This document shows positions 31,561-39,824 of a stretch of DNA of 64,000 nucleotides, piece after piece (within the stretch, counting starts at the first letter, position 1; the number at the start of each line of letters is the position of its first letter). A model generated the notes under the pieces. It was not told where the DNA came from and did no database searches. It saw only the letters and a program-made list of their open reading frames with translations. A program made the position numbers and the translations under genes. The DNA is from Akkermansia muciniphila. GTDB taxonomy: Bacteria; Pseudomonadota; Gammaproteobacteria; Burkholderiales; Burkholderiaceae_C. The stretch is from the NCBI GenBank assembly GCA_943331105.2, contig CALQKH020000001.1:62001-126000 (forward strand), read 5' to 3'.

Positions 31561-33663
31561 ATGTCCGCCTCTTACCGATGGCGGCTTCACCGAAATGTTC
31601 TGATTTACGTCTTTTTTTTGCTGAGTCTGATTGGCGCCATGGCATGGGCTGAAAGTGCAGGTTTGTCAAAAAACCTGATTGGCCCTATTTTTTTGTTCAG
31701 TACCGTGATGATTTATGCCCTGATCGGCATCGCTGGCAGGACAACAAACGAAGACGAATATTACGTAGCGGGACGACGAATTCCTGCCATGTACAACGGC
31801 ATGGCGACAGCGGCGGATTGGATGAGTGCAGCCTCTTTCATCAGTTTGGCTGGCGCGCTTTACCTGCAAGGTTATTCGGGCAGTGGCAACCAACCCGGAG
31901 GGCTGGCTTATGTGATTGGTTGGACAGGCGGTTTTTGTCTGGTTGCCTTACTGATCGCACCCCAATTGCGTGCCATGCGTCTTTACACATTGCCCGACTA
32001 CTTTGACCAGCGCTATGGTGGTCGTTGGCCTCGTGTCATCGCTGCTTTGGCCTCTGTTTTGTGCTCCTTCACCTACATCGTGGCACAAATATACGGCATT
32101 GGTCTGATTGCTTCTCGTCTCACGGGTGTGCAATTTGAAATCGGCATTTTGCTGGGTTTAGGCGGAGTTTTGTTGTGCTCTTTTTTGGGTGGCATGCGCG
32201 CCATCACCTGGACACAAGTCGCTCAATACATCATGCTTTTACTGGCGTTCATGATCCCCGTGTCTTGGTTGGCTTACAAGCAATTGGGCAATCCTGTCGC
32301 GCCTTTGGTTTATGGCAACCAACTGTCTGCCATTGCGGCGATTGAAAAACGATTAATGGATGACCCTGCCGAGTTGGAGGTTCGGCGTGAATACGCGCAA
32401 CGCGCCAAAATTTACGCCTTACGCTTGCAGGATGTGGATGCCGCCATCGTTGAATTGCAGCAAGAACTGGAAGGCAAGATTCAATCGCTCAAAGCCCAAG
32501 GGGCCGATTTCGCAACCATTGCCCAAGTCCGCAGAGAACTGTTGGCTGTGCCGCAAGATCCTGCAAAGGCCAGAGATGAGTGGACCCGTGCCAAGCTTGA
32601 AAACTTGGAACGTTCACGCCCACTGGGGGGCATGCCAGCGCATACACAGTCTTTCACTGGAGACCCTCAAGCCGGTATGGCCCAAGAACGCCTTTTCAAT
32701 GAATCCCGGCTCAACTTTTTGGCGTTGATTTTTTGTCTTATGGTCGGAACGGCTGGTTTGCCTCATTTGCTGACACGTTTTTACACCTTGCCCAGTGTGG
32801 CTGAAACACGCAGTTCTGTGGCTTGGTCCCTGTTTTTTATTGGGTTGATTTACCTCAGTGTCCCTGCTTTGGCCGTTTTGGTTAAATTTGAGGTGCTCAA
32901 CAATTTGGTGGGCAGTAGTTTTGACAGCTTGCCCAGTTGGATGGCTCAATGGTCAAGGTTGGACTCTGACTTGTTGTCTTTTTCAGATGTCAACGGTGAC
33001 GGCATCTTGCAGCTGGGTGAGCTCAAATTGGGCGCCGACATGATCATGCTCGCCACACCAGAATTGGGCGGGATGCCTTTTGTCGTCTCTGGATTGGTGG
33101 CAGCAGGTGGTTTGGCTGCAGCGCTTTCGACGGCCGATGGTTTGCTCTTGACCATCAGCAATGCTTTGGTGCGGGATATGCGCCCCAACGGCGGCAGTGG
33201 ACCCAAGTCATCTGAGGGCAGGGTGATTTTGTCCAAGTTCGCGCTGTTGGCTGTAGCCATGGTGGCGGCTGTGGTGGCTGCTTTCAAACCTGCTGAAATT
33301 CTGGCGCTCGTTTCAGCTTCTTTTTCTTTGGCTGCGTCTGCCTTTTTCCCTGGAATGGTGCTGGGAATGCTTTGGCCCCGGGTACACAGGCCAGCCGTGG
33401 TGATGGGCATGTTGTCGGGATTGGGCGTGACTCTCTACTACATGATTATCAATGCACCTGGATTCAGACATTTTTGGGAAATGAACCCTTTTAATGGGCT
33501 TTGGTGGGGCATTCAGCCCCTGTCGGCAGGCGTATTTGGAGTTCCGGTTGGGTTTGCTGTGATGTTGCTGGCAACTTGGTTGACGCCTGCCCGCTTTATC
33601 CGTCAAAGCACCGTGCTTCCAGAGTCAAAGCGCACCGCGTCCGAAAGCTTTCCTGGTCTCTGA
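31561..33663 (+). CDS. sodium:solute symporter (VC_2705-like subfamily) with hydrophilic insert and EF-hand loop
   Basis: SSS-family secondary transporter, about 700 residues from ATG 31561 (ATG 31531 adds ten residues; neither has a strong ribosome site). About 13 hydrophobic segments. The SSS core is clear: EYYVAGRRIPAMYNGMATAADW, then LYTLPDYF and ALSTADGLLL. Between segments lies a ~120-residue charged stretch (32314-32686), rich in E, K, Q and R and likely coiled coil. A second soluble loop contains DVNGDGILQLGE (32986-33021), a perfect 12-position EF-hand loop. Being directly behind ppsA it may import acetate, pyruvate or lactate; this is inference. No DUF4212 small subunit is present. 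Confidence 0.88.
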   Translation: MSASYRWRLHRNVLIYVFFLLSLIGAMAWAESAGLSKNLIGPIFLFSTVMIYALIGIAGRTTNEDEYYVAGRRIPAMYNGMATAADWMSAASFISLAGALYLQGYSGSGNQPGGLAYVIGWTGGFCLVALLIAPQLRAMRLYTLPDYFDQRYGGRWPRVIAALASVLCSFTYIVAQIYGIGLIASRLTGVQFEIGILLGLGGVLLCSFLGGMRAITWTQVAQYIMLLLAFMIPVSWLAYKQLGNPVAPLVYGNQLSAIAAIEKRLMDDPAELEVRREYAQRAKIYALRLQDVDAAIVELQQELEGKIQSLKAQGADFATIAQVRRELLAVPQDPAKARDEWTRAKLENLERSRPLGGMPAHTQSFTGDPQAGMAQERLFNESRLNFLALIFCLMVGTAGLPHLLTRFYTLPSVAETRSSVAWSLFFIGLIYLSVPALAVLVKFEVLNNLVGSSFDSLPSWMAQWSRLDSDLLSFSDVNGDGILQLGELKLGADMIMLATPELGGMPFVVSGLVAAGGLAAALSTADGLLLTISNALVRDMRPNGGSGPKSSEGRVILSKFALLAVAMVAAVVAAFKPAEILALVSASFSLAASAFFPGMVLGMLWPRVHRPAVVMGMLSGLGVTLYYMIINAPGFRHFWEMNPFNGLWWGIQPLSAGVFGVPVGFAVMLLATWLTPARFIRQSTVLPESKRTASESFPGL

Positions 33664-33671
33664 GTTCGAGC

Positions 33672-33677
33672 TATAAT
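33672..33677 (+). promoter_or_regulatory. -10 box of the rpsF operon promoter
   Basis: A perfect TATAAT followed by CTAAGGCT, closely matching the bases after the rpsB -10. It starts 9 bases after the stop of the symporter gene, so any -35 (TTTCCT at 33649-33654, weak) is inside that gene. Confidence 0.6.
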
Positions 33678-33689
33678 CTAAGGCTCACC

Positions 33690-33722
33690 TTGCCGCACTC
33701 CGACAGACGCTGGGGGCGGCTT
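33690..33722 (+). ncRNA. possible S6:S18 leader element upstream of rpsF
   Basis: In the ~78-nt leader, GCCGC (33692-33696) can pair with GCGGC (33716-33720) around a 19-base loop containing CCG. Proteobacterial rpsF leaders often carry an RNA element bound by the S6:S18 complex. The position and stem fit, but I could not verify the conserved bulge bases. Confidence 0.35.
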
Positions 33723-33755
33723 TCCAACCATTTGGGTTAACCTCAAGGAGTTTTA

Positions 33756-34121
33756 ATGCGTCATTACGAAATCATTTTGCTGATCCATCCCGATCAGTCT
33801 GAACAAGTTCCAGCCATGCTGGAGCGCTACAAGGGCATGATTGTTGCCGGCGGTGGCAGCATTCACCGTGTTGAAGACTGGGGTCGCCGTCAGCTGGCTT
33901 ATCAGATCAACAAACTGGGTAAGGCCCACTATTTGTGTGTCAACATTGAAGCCGACCAAGCAGTCATGGCCGAACTTGAGCACGCCTTCAAGTTCAACGA
34001 CGCTGTGCTCCGCCACCTGACAGTGCTTAAGAAAAAAGCCGATACAGGTCCTTCGTCCATGATGAAGCAAGTCGAGCGCGAAGAGGCTCGTAAGTCTCAA
34101 CAAGCCGAATTTGCGGCTTGA
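33756..34121 (+). CDS. rpsF: 30S ribosomal protein S6
   Basis: Ribosomal protein bS6, 121 residues, beginning [21 protein letters not shown]. The S18-binding region and [10 protein letters not shown] are intact. AAGGAG precedes the ATG. First gene of the rpsF-priB-rpsR-rplI unit, the classic proteobacterial order. Confidence 0.98.
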   Translation: MRHYEIILLIHPDQSEQVPAMLERYKGMIVAGGGSIHRVEDWGRRQLAYQINKLGKAHYLCVNIEADQAVMAELEHAFKFNDAVLRHLTVLKKKADTGPSSMMKQVEREEARKSQQAEFAA

Positions 34122-34138
34122 TACTGACCTGTTGAGGA

Positions 34139-34426
34139 GTGAACAGAACCGAACTGACAGCCTGTATTGCAGAGCAATTACCTTTGCGATACACACCCGC
34201 CGGTTTGCCTGCTCTGGATTTGATTCTGGAGCACGCCTCTGAAGTACAAGAGGCAGGGCATATGCGAAAAGTCCAGTTAAAGCTTCGTGCCTTGGCCATC
34301 GGGTCACTGGCCGAAAGTCTGGTCAAGCAAGCGGTTGGCAGTGTTGGGACGTTCTCAGGCTTTTTGGCCACCCCTCGACAAGGTAAAAGTGTCGTGTTGC
34401 ACATTCAAAAGTTTCAGCAAGATTAA
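34139..34426 (+). CDS. priB: primosomal replication protein N (PriB)
   Basis: Small OB-fold single-strand-DNA-binding protein that helps PriA restart stalled forks. 95 residues from GTG 34139, GAGGAG just upstream. The sequence [19 protein letters not shown] and the segment HASEVQEAG fit PriB. Its place between rpsF and rpsR is diagnostic. Confidence 0.93.
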   Translation: MNRTELTACIAEQLPLRYTPAGLPALDLILEHASEVQEAGHMRKVQLKLRALAIGSLAESLVKQAVGSVGTFSGFLATPRQGKSVVLHIQKFQQD

Positions 34427-34440
34427 TTTCAGGAGGCCCC

Positions 34441-34722
34441 ATGGCCACATTTAAAAAATTCAACAAAGACAAGCGCCCTAAGCGCAACACCCAGTCACTG
34501 CTGTTCAAGCGCAAGCGCTTTTGCCGCTTCACAGTCACTGGTGTCGAAGAAATCGACTACAAAGATGTTGACACCTTGCGTGACTTCATCGCCGAAAACG
34601 GCAAAATCATCCCTGCACGCTTGACAGGCACCCGTGCCATCTTCCAGCGCCAGCTCAACACCGCCATCAAGCGCGCACGCTTTTTGGCCATGTTGCCCTA
34701 CACCGACCAGCACAAAGTCTAA
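34441..34722 (+). CDS. rpsR: 30S ribosomal protein S18
   Basis: Ribosomal protein bS18, 93 residues. Basic N-terminus followed by FCRFT and the conserved [19 protein letters not shown] and RLTGTRA segments. AGGAGG precedes the ATG. Co-transcribed with rpsF, whose product it binds. Confidence 0.98.
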   Translation: MATFKKFNKDKRPKRNTQSLLFKRKRFCRFTVTGVEEIDYKDVDTLRDFIAENGKIIPARLTGTRAIFQRQLNTAIKRARFLAMLPYTDQHKV

Positions 34723-34733
34723 GGAGTCCAACC

Positions 34734-35186
34734 ATGCAAATCATCCTGCTCGAAAAGGTTGTGAACCTGGGTAATCTGGGCGATATCGTCAAAGTCAAAG
34801 ATGGTTACGCTCGTAACTTTTTGATTCCACAAGGCCGCGCACGGCGTGCTACTGAAGCCAACAAAGCCGAGTTCGAAGCTCGCCGCCTTGAGCTGGAAAG
34901 AGCCGCTGCCGCTAAATTGGCCGAGGCACAAGCCCAAGGCGAAAAGCTGTCGGGTACAGTGGTCAAGTTGTCGCAAAAAGCGGGCGTGGACGGCCGTTTG
35001 TTTGGTTCGGTCACCAACCATGACATCTGCGAAGAGTTGAACAAGCAAGCCTACAAGTTGGTGAAATCCCAAATTCGTATGCCAAACGGCCCTATCAAGA
35101 TCGTGAGCGATTCGACAGTGTCCGTTGCTCTTCACACCGATGTGGTGGTTGAGGTCACCGTATCCGTTTACGGCGAATCTGCCTGA
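34734..35186 (+). CDS. rplI: 50S ribosomal protein L9
   Basis: Ribosomal protein bL9, 150 residues. The N-terminal domain begins [21 protein letters not shown] with [13 protein letters not shown]; a connecting helix rich in A, E, K and R follows and then the C-terminal RNA-binding domain. Last gene of the unit; a strong terminator follows. Confidence 0.98.
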   Translation: MQIILLEKVVNLGNLGDIVKVKDGYARNFLIPQGRARRATEANKAEFEARRLELERAAAAKLAEAQAQGEKLSGTVVKLSQKAGVDGRLFGSVTNHDICEELNKQAYKLVKSQIRMPNGPIKIVSDSTVSVALHTDVVVEVTVSVYGESA

Positions 35187-35203
35187 TCGTTCTTTCGGTC
35201 TTC

Positions 35204-35239
35204 AAAAGCCGCCAAGCCTAGCGCTTCGGCGGCTTTTTA
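35204..35239 (+). terminator. intrinsic terminator after rplI
   Basis: AAAAGCCGCC (35204-35213) pairs with GGCGGCTTTT (35228-35237), with an inner AAGC/GCTT stem extending it, then a T-rich tail. It separates the ribosomal operon from dnaB. Confidence 0.88.
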
Positions 35240-35295
35240 TTTGGGTCGAGCCTTTTTGAGGGGTTTTACAAACCTACTCACCGTCATTGCAGAGT

Positions 35296-35304
35296 TTATC
35301 CACA
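35296..35304 (+). promoter_or_regulatory. perfect DnaA box upstream of dnaB
   Basis: TTATCCACA followed by GGTTTATCCC lies about 60 bases before the dnaB start codon, in the short intergenic region after the rplI terminator. The sequence is an exact match to the strong DnaA box. Location in front of a replication gene makes a regulatory role plausible. Confidence 0.5.
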
Positions 35305-35363
35305 GGTTTATCCCGCATCGTTGCCGTTTTTGCCACTAACATGATTGTTTTGGTTTTTCACCC

Positions 35364-36782
35364 ATGTCCTCTGCTTACTCCCAAACTTTGAACACTTACC
35401 CATCCGATCGATCTTCTGACATTCAGGTGGCTAACTTGCGTGTTCCACCTCACTCCATTGAGGCAGAGTCGAGCGTTTTGGGTGGCCTGTTGTTGGACAA
35501 CGGAGCATGGGATCGTGTTGGGGATTTGCTCGTCGACAATGACTTTTATCGACATGAGCACAAGCTGATTTATGCGGCAATCGGTGCTTTGATCAATGTA
35601 TCCAAGCCAGCTGACGTTATCACCGTCAACGAGTATTTACAAAACCAAGGCAAAGCTGATGAAATGGGTGGGTTGGGTTACCTGAACTCACTCGCTCAGT
35701 ATGTGCCCAGTGCGAGCAATATCCGACGCTACGCAGAAATTGTGCGTGAACGCTCCATCCTGCGTAAGTTGGTCTCCGCCAGTGACGAGATTGCGACAAA
35801 TGCATTCAACCCACAAGGCAAAGCGATTGATCGCATCTTGGATGAAGCCGAGCAGAAAATTTTCAACATCGGTGAAGAAGGCTCACGGATGAAGCAGGGC
35901 TTCCAGTCGATGGACACCCTGGTGGTTGAGTTGCTGGACCGTGTGCAGGAGATGGCTGACAACCCCAACGACATCACAGGTGTGCCCACAGGTTTTTATG
36001 ACTTGGACCGCATGACTTCTGGCTTGCAACCGGGTGATATGGTGGTGTTGGCGGCGAGGCCCTCGATGGGTAAAACAGCTTTTGCCATCAACATCGCCGA
36101 ACATGTGGCTTTGAACGAGGGATTGCCGGTTGCCGTGTTTTCGATGGAAATGGGCGCCTCGCAATTGGCTGTGCGCGTCGTGGGTTCAATCGGCCGCATC
36201 GATCAGGGCCATTTGCGCACAGGCAAGCTCAATGACGACGAATGGCCACGCTTGACCGAAGCGATTGAAAAATTACGCACCGTGTCATTGCACATTGACG
36301 AAACGCCCGGACTGACGCCCTCGGAATTGCGCGCCAATGCTCGTCGATTGGCGCGACAGTGCGGGAAGTTGGGTTTGATTGTGGTCGACTACTTGCAACT
36401 GATGAGCGGGTCCGGCGGCTCGGGAGGGGACAACCGTGCCACCGAATTGGGCGAAATTTCCAGGGGCCTGAAAATGCTGGCCAAAGAGCTCCAATGCCCC
36501 GTGATCGCCTTGTCACAGCTGAACCGAAGTGTCGAGCAAAGAACAGACAAGCGGCCCATGATGAGCGACCTGCGGGAGTCGGGCGCCATTGAGCAGGATG
36601 CTGACATCATCATGTTTATCTACCGAGATGATTACTACAACAAAGACTCGAAAGAGCCGGGTGTGGCGGAAATCATCATTGGCAAACAACGAAACGGCCC
36701 CACGGGGACCGTTAAGCTGACTTTCTTGAAGAATTTGACCCGTTTCGAGAGCTTGGCCTCAGGCCTCAGCGACGATTACTGA
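35364..36782 (+). CDS. dnaB: replicative DNA helicase DnaB
   Basis: Hexameric fork helicase, 472 residues. N-terminal helical domain (about residues 30-130, PPHSIEAESSVLGGLLLDN), linker, and RecA-like C-terminal domain with Walker A ARPSMGKTAF near residue 231 and the DYLQLMSG Walker B. Arginine finger region and SQLNRSVEQR are intact. No intein. The rplI-dnaB neighbourhood is the usual one. Confidence 0.98.
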   Translation: MSSAYSQTLNTYPSDRSSDIQVANLRVPPHSIEAESSVLGGLLLDNGAWDRVGDLLVDNDFYRHEHKLIYAAIGALINVSKPADVITVNEYLQNQGKADEMGGLGYLNSLAQYVPSASNIRRYAEIVRERSILRKLVSASDEIATNAFNPQGKAIDRILDEAEQKIFNIGEEGSRMKQGFQSMDTLVVELLDRVQEMADNPNDITGVPTGFYDLDRMTSGLQPGDMVVLAARPSMGKTAFAINIAEHVALNEGLPVAVFSMEMGASQLAVRVVGSIGRIDQGHLRTGKLNDDEWPRLTEAIEKLRTVSLHIDETPGLTPSELRANARRLARQCGKLGLIVVDYLQLMSGSGGSGGDNRATELGEISRGLKMLAKELQCPVIALSQLNRSVEQRTDKRPMMSDLRESGAIEQDADIIMFIYRDDYYNKDSKEPGVAEIIIGKQRNGPTGTVKLTFLKNLTRFESLASGLSDDY

Positions 36783-36812
36783 GGTACTTAAGCGTCAAAG
36801 CTCACACGATTG

Positions 36813-38525
36813 TCAAAGGGCTTCGCTGGCAAAGTCTGCCAAGCGTGACCGCTCACCACGCGCGAGGGTGATGTGCCCACCATGCGCCCAGCCCTTGAAT
36901 CTGTCCACGGCGTAGGTCAGACCTGAAGAGCCTTCAGTCAGATACGGTGTGTCAATTTGTGCCAAGTTGCCCATGCAAATGATCTTGGTACCAGGGCCAG
37001 CGCGTGTGATCAGCGTTTTCATCTGTTTAGGCGTCAGATTTTGCGCCTCGTCGATGATCACGTACTTGTTCATGAAGGTGCGCCCGCGCATGAAATTCAT
37101 GCTCTTGATCTTGATGCGGCTTTTGATCAACTCGTTGGTCGCTGCGCGGCCCCATTCGCCGGAATTGCCACCATCGCCCTTGGCCAAGAACTCCAAGTTG
37201 TCGTCCAACGCTCCCATCCAAGGACCCATTTTTTCTTCTTCGGTACCGGGCAAAAAGCCAATGTCTTCGCCCACACTCACCGTCGCGCGGGTCATGATAA
37301 TTTCGGTGTAGCGACGATCGTCCAGCACTTGTGTCAGGCCAGCAGCCAAGGCCATAAGTGTTTTGCCACTTCCAGCTGTGCCCGCCAAGGTCACAAAATC
37401 GACATCAGGGTCAGTCAGCAAATTCATCGCAAAGTTTTGCTCTCGATTGCGTGTTGTGACACCCCAGACTGAATTCTTTTGGTGGGTAAAGTCCCTCAAA
37501 GTTCGCAGCACAGCTGTTTTTCCCCGAATCTCGGTCACCCTGGCATACAGACTGGGCTCACCGGCCGCCTCGAAGTAAACGAACTGGTTCATCAGCAAGC
37601 TGGGCACAATGGGCCCCGTGATGCGATAAAAGGTGTTGGTCCCTTGCTGCCAACTTTCCACTGTTTTGCCATGCTTGATCCAAAAGTCGGCGGGCAAGGC
37701 CAAAGATCCTGGATAAAGCAGGTCGCCGTCTTCCAAGGTTTTGTCATTTTGGTAGTCCTCGGCCTGAAGACCCAAAGCGCGCGCTTTGACACGCATGTTG
37801 ATGTCTTTTGAAACCAAAACCACATCGCGCGGCGCGTGAAGCTCACCCAGCGCCATGACCACGCCAAGAATTTGGTTGTCTGCCTTGCCTTGCGGCAGTG
37901 CCAAAGGCAGGCTCAGATCCAATGCTTGTGTCTGGAAGAACAACTGACCCAGTGCATCTGTGTAGCCTGTGGTGTTCAAGGGTGAACCCTTGCCGAGATC
38001 GGCACCCTGTGCGGATGCCAAAGCGTCCAGGGAGCGACTGGCTTGTCGAGCGTTTCTGGCGACTTCTGTCATGCCTTTTTTGTGACCGTCGAGCTCTTCC
38101 AGCACGATCATGGGCAAAAACACATCGTGTTCTTCGAAGCGGAATAAACTCATCGGATCGTGCATCAATACATTGGTATCCAGCACAAATAACTTGCTGG
38201 GACCAACACGGCGTTTTGATCTCGGTTTGACGGGCTGCGTAGACCCGCGGTTCAATGGGTTGTCTGAGTCTTCTGACTTGCTCTTTTCAGGACGGGGCGT
38301 GTTTCGACTTTGAGTTTGTCCTTCATCACCCTCCTGCTCTTTTTTGCGTGGTCGTATTGACAATTTGGATGGCTCAATGGCGGTTGTTGGGTTGATCGAG
38401 GCTGTGATCGACCGCTTAGTTTCTACTTGAACCATGTCCTGGGACTCAAGCTCTTCGGGGGGGGCTCCAAGGGCTTTGGTGTTTAAGCGGCTGGCTCTTT
38501 GAGTGGGTGCTGGGGGCAATGGCAT
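36813..38525 (-). CDS. PIN domain-PhoH family ATPase
   Basis: Fusion of an N-terminal PIN nuclease domain and a C-terminal PhoH ATPase, a PhoH2-like architecture linked to RNA unwinding and cleavage. About 570 residues from ATG 38525 (MPLPPAPTQRASRLN); an upstream ATG at 38561 adds 12 residues. The first ~140 residues are a charged, low-complexity linker. The PIN domain begins KLFVLDTNVLMHDP, with acidic residues typical of active PIN folds, and the ATPase has Walker A GTAGSGKT and Walker B VIIDEAQNL. Convergent with dnaB. Confidence 0.92.
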   Translation of the reverse strand: MPLPPAPTQRASRLNTKALGAPPEELESQDMVQVETKRSITASINPTTAIEPSKLSIRPRKKEQEGDEGQTQSRNTPRPEKSKSEDSDNPLNRGSTQPVKPRSKRRVGPSKLFVLDTNVLMHDPMSLFRFEEHDVFLPMIVLEELDGHKKGMTEVARNARQASRSLDALASAQGADLGKGSPLNTTGYTDALGQLFFQTQALDLSLPLALPQGKADNQILGVVMALGELHAPRDVVLVSKDINMRVKARALGLQAEDYQNDKTLEDGDLLYPGSLALPADFWIKHGKTVESWQQGTNTFYRITGPIVPSLLMNQFVYFEAAGEPSLYARVTEIRGKTAVLRTLRDFTHQKNSVWGVTTRNREQNFAMNLLTDPDVDFVTLAGTAGSGKTLMALAAGLTQVLDDRRYTEIIMTRATVSVGEDIGFLPGTEEEKMGPWMGALDDNLEFLAKGDGGNSGEWGRAATNELIKSRIKIKSMNFMRGRTFMNKYVIIDEAQNLTPKQMKTLITRAGPGTKIICMGNLAQIDTPYLTEGSSGLTYAVDRFKGWAHGGHITLARGERSRLADFASEAL

Positions 38526-38566
38526 GAGCAAAGATATGTTGAGAGAAGAGTTGATGTGCAAAAAAC

Positions 38567-38600
38567 AAAAAAGCCGCCTAGTGAACCAGGCGGCTTTTTT
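38567..38600 (-). terminator. intrinsic terminator after the peroxiredoxin gene (minus strand)
   Basis: A 13-bp perfect stem: AAAAAAGCCGCCT (38567-38579) and AGGCGGCTTTTTT (38588-38600). Read on the minus strand it ends the bcp transcript with a U-run just before the PhoH gene; it is symmetrical and would also work on plus. Confidence 0.88.
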
Positions 38601-38678
38601 GAGGGGAGTTTACGGAACGTTTGTTCAGCGGCATGAGTTCATTATGCACTAGCCCAGTGACATCTTCGAACTCAGGTA

Positions 38679-39164
38679 TCAAGCAGACGTCGTTGCCTTT
38701 TTCAAATCCTTGACTGCTTGAAGAACTTCCTCGACGTGACCTGGGACTTTTAGGCCTCTCCATTCGTTTTTGAGGGTGCCATCAGGACCGACCAAGAAAG
38801 TACTACGCTCGATACCCTTGACTTTTTTTCCGTACATGATTTTGTTTTTGACCACACCAAACATATGACACATCTTTTCTTCAGTGTCAGCAATCAGCTC
38901 GAAAGGCAATTCGAGTTTCGCTTTGAAATCATCATGAGATTTCATGTTGTCTCTTGAGACCCCCAGAACAAGTGCACCAGCCTTGACGAAATCTTTGTAT
39001 TTGTCGCGGAACTGCATGGCCTCAGTTGTGCAACCTGGCGTGTTGTCTTTCGGGTAAAAAAACAAAACAACGGTTTGGCCCACGTGAGAAATGTTCGAAA
39101 CTTTCAATCCGCTGGTGGCGTTGGCTTCAAATTCGGGAAGGGGTTTGTTCAGAACGATCGCCAT
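38679..39164 (-). CDS. bcp: peroxiredoxin (Bcp/PrxQ type)
   Basis: Thiol peroxidase reducing hydrogen and organic peroxides. 161 residues. The peroxidatic Cys45 is in YPKDNTPGCTTE, with the conserved Pro-Thr context. The resolving Cys that E. coli Bcp has at position 50 is Met here (CTTEAM), so this is a 1-Cys or differently resolved version. Cys97-98 region (EEKMCHMFGV) holds another Cys. It carries a terminator of its own and is transcribed separately from the PhoH gene. Confidence 0.94.
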   Translation of the reverse strand: MAIVLNKPLPEFEANATSGLKVSNISHVGQTVVLFFYPKDNTPGCTTEAMQFRDKYKDFVKAGALVLGVSRDNMKSHDDFKAKLELPFELIADTEEKMCHMFGVVKNKIMYGKKVKGIERSTFLVGPDGTLKNEWRGLKVPGHVEEVLQAVKDLKKATTSA

Positions 39165-39323
39165 AGAACTTTAACTCGCTAGTCTGGTTGAGCGTATGCC
39201 ACCTTCATTTGGTGACATTGCCGCTGGAGGCCAATAACCTCGGCAACCTGCTATTTTACTCTGAACGGCGTTTTGACAGGCAACATCCGTTCAATCAATG
39301 TTCGGCTGTTTGTAATGCATGCT

Positions 39324-39701
39324 TTAGGACTCGATCAAAAGAAGTGCAGCCACTTTGCGCCCTTCACTGGCCAAGATGTTGTAAGTGCGACACGCGGCAG
39401 CCGTGTCCATGGTTTCTACCCCGATGCCTCTGCTGATCAGGTCTTGTAACCAATTTGGTTTTGCAAACCTCAGTTTTTTGCCGCTGCCAAAAAGAATCAG
39501 TTCAACCCCTACATGGGCCCAAGCGGCGAAATCGCTCTGGGTCAGTGAGTCGAATTGAGGGCCTGCCCAAGCAGAGGGTTGGATTTCGGGCAGGCTACTG
39601 ACAGACAGAGATTGCGAATATCGAATGCCGTTGACCTCTATCCATGCAGGGTCATAAGCGTTGATGACGGGTGCATTTGATTTGTCTGGTTGAAGTTTCA
39701 T
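39324..39701 (-). CDS. Mth938-like domain-containing protein
   Basis: Small conserved protein of the Mth938/DUF498 family, 125 residues from ATG 39701 (MKLQPDKSNAPVINAYDPAW). The frame is open further upstream but across the region facing alaA. The domain shows the typical ELILFGSGKKLRF and the closing GIGVETMDTAAACRTYNIL segments. Bacterial members have no settled function; the human homologue AAMDC is likewise poorly defined. It diverges from the aminotransferase gene. Confidence 0.85.
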   Translation of the reverse strand: MKLQPDKSNAPVINAYDPAWIEVNGIRYSQSLSVSSLPEIQPSAWAGPQFDSLTQSDFAAWAHVGVELILFGSGKKLRFAKPNWLQDLISRGIGVETMDTAAACRTYNILASEGRKVAALLLIES

Positions 39702-39824
39702 TGAGAGGTCTGTTCGCGGCGTTTGGCAATTAGAGGATTGACTCAAAGACTTGGCGATTAAGGCGCACAGTTTTGTGGTCAAATTATAGGTTTTCTCCGT
39801 CTTAAATCTCCTACTGGAGGCACT

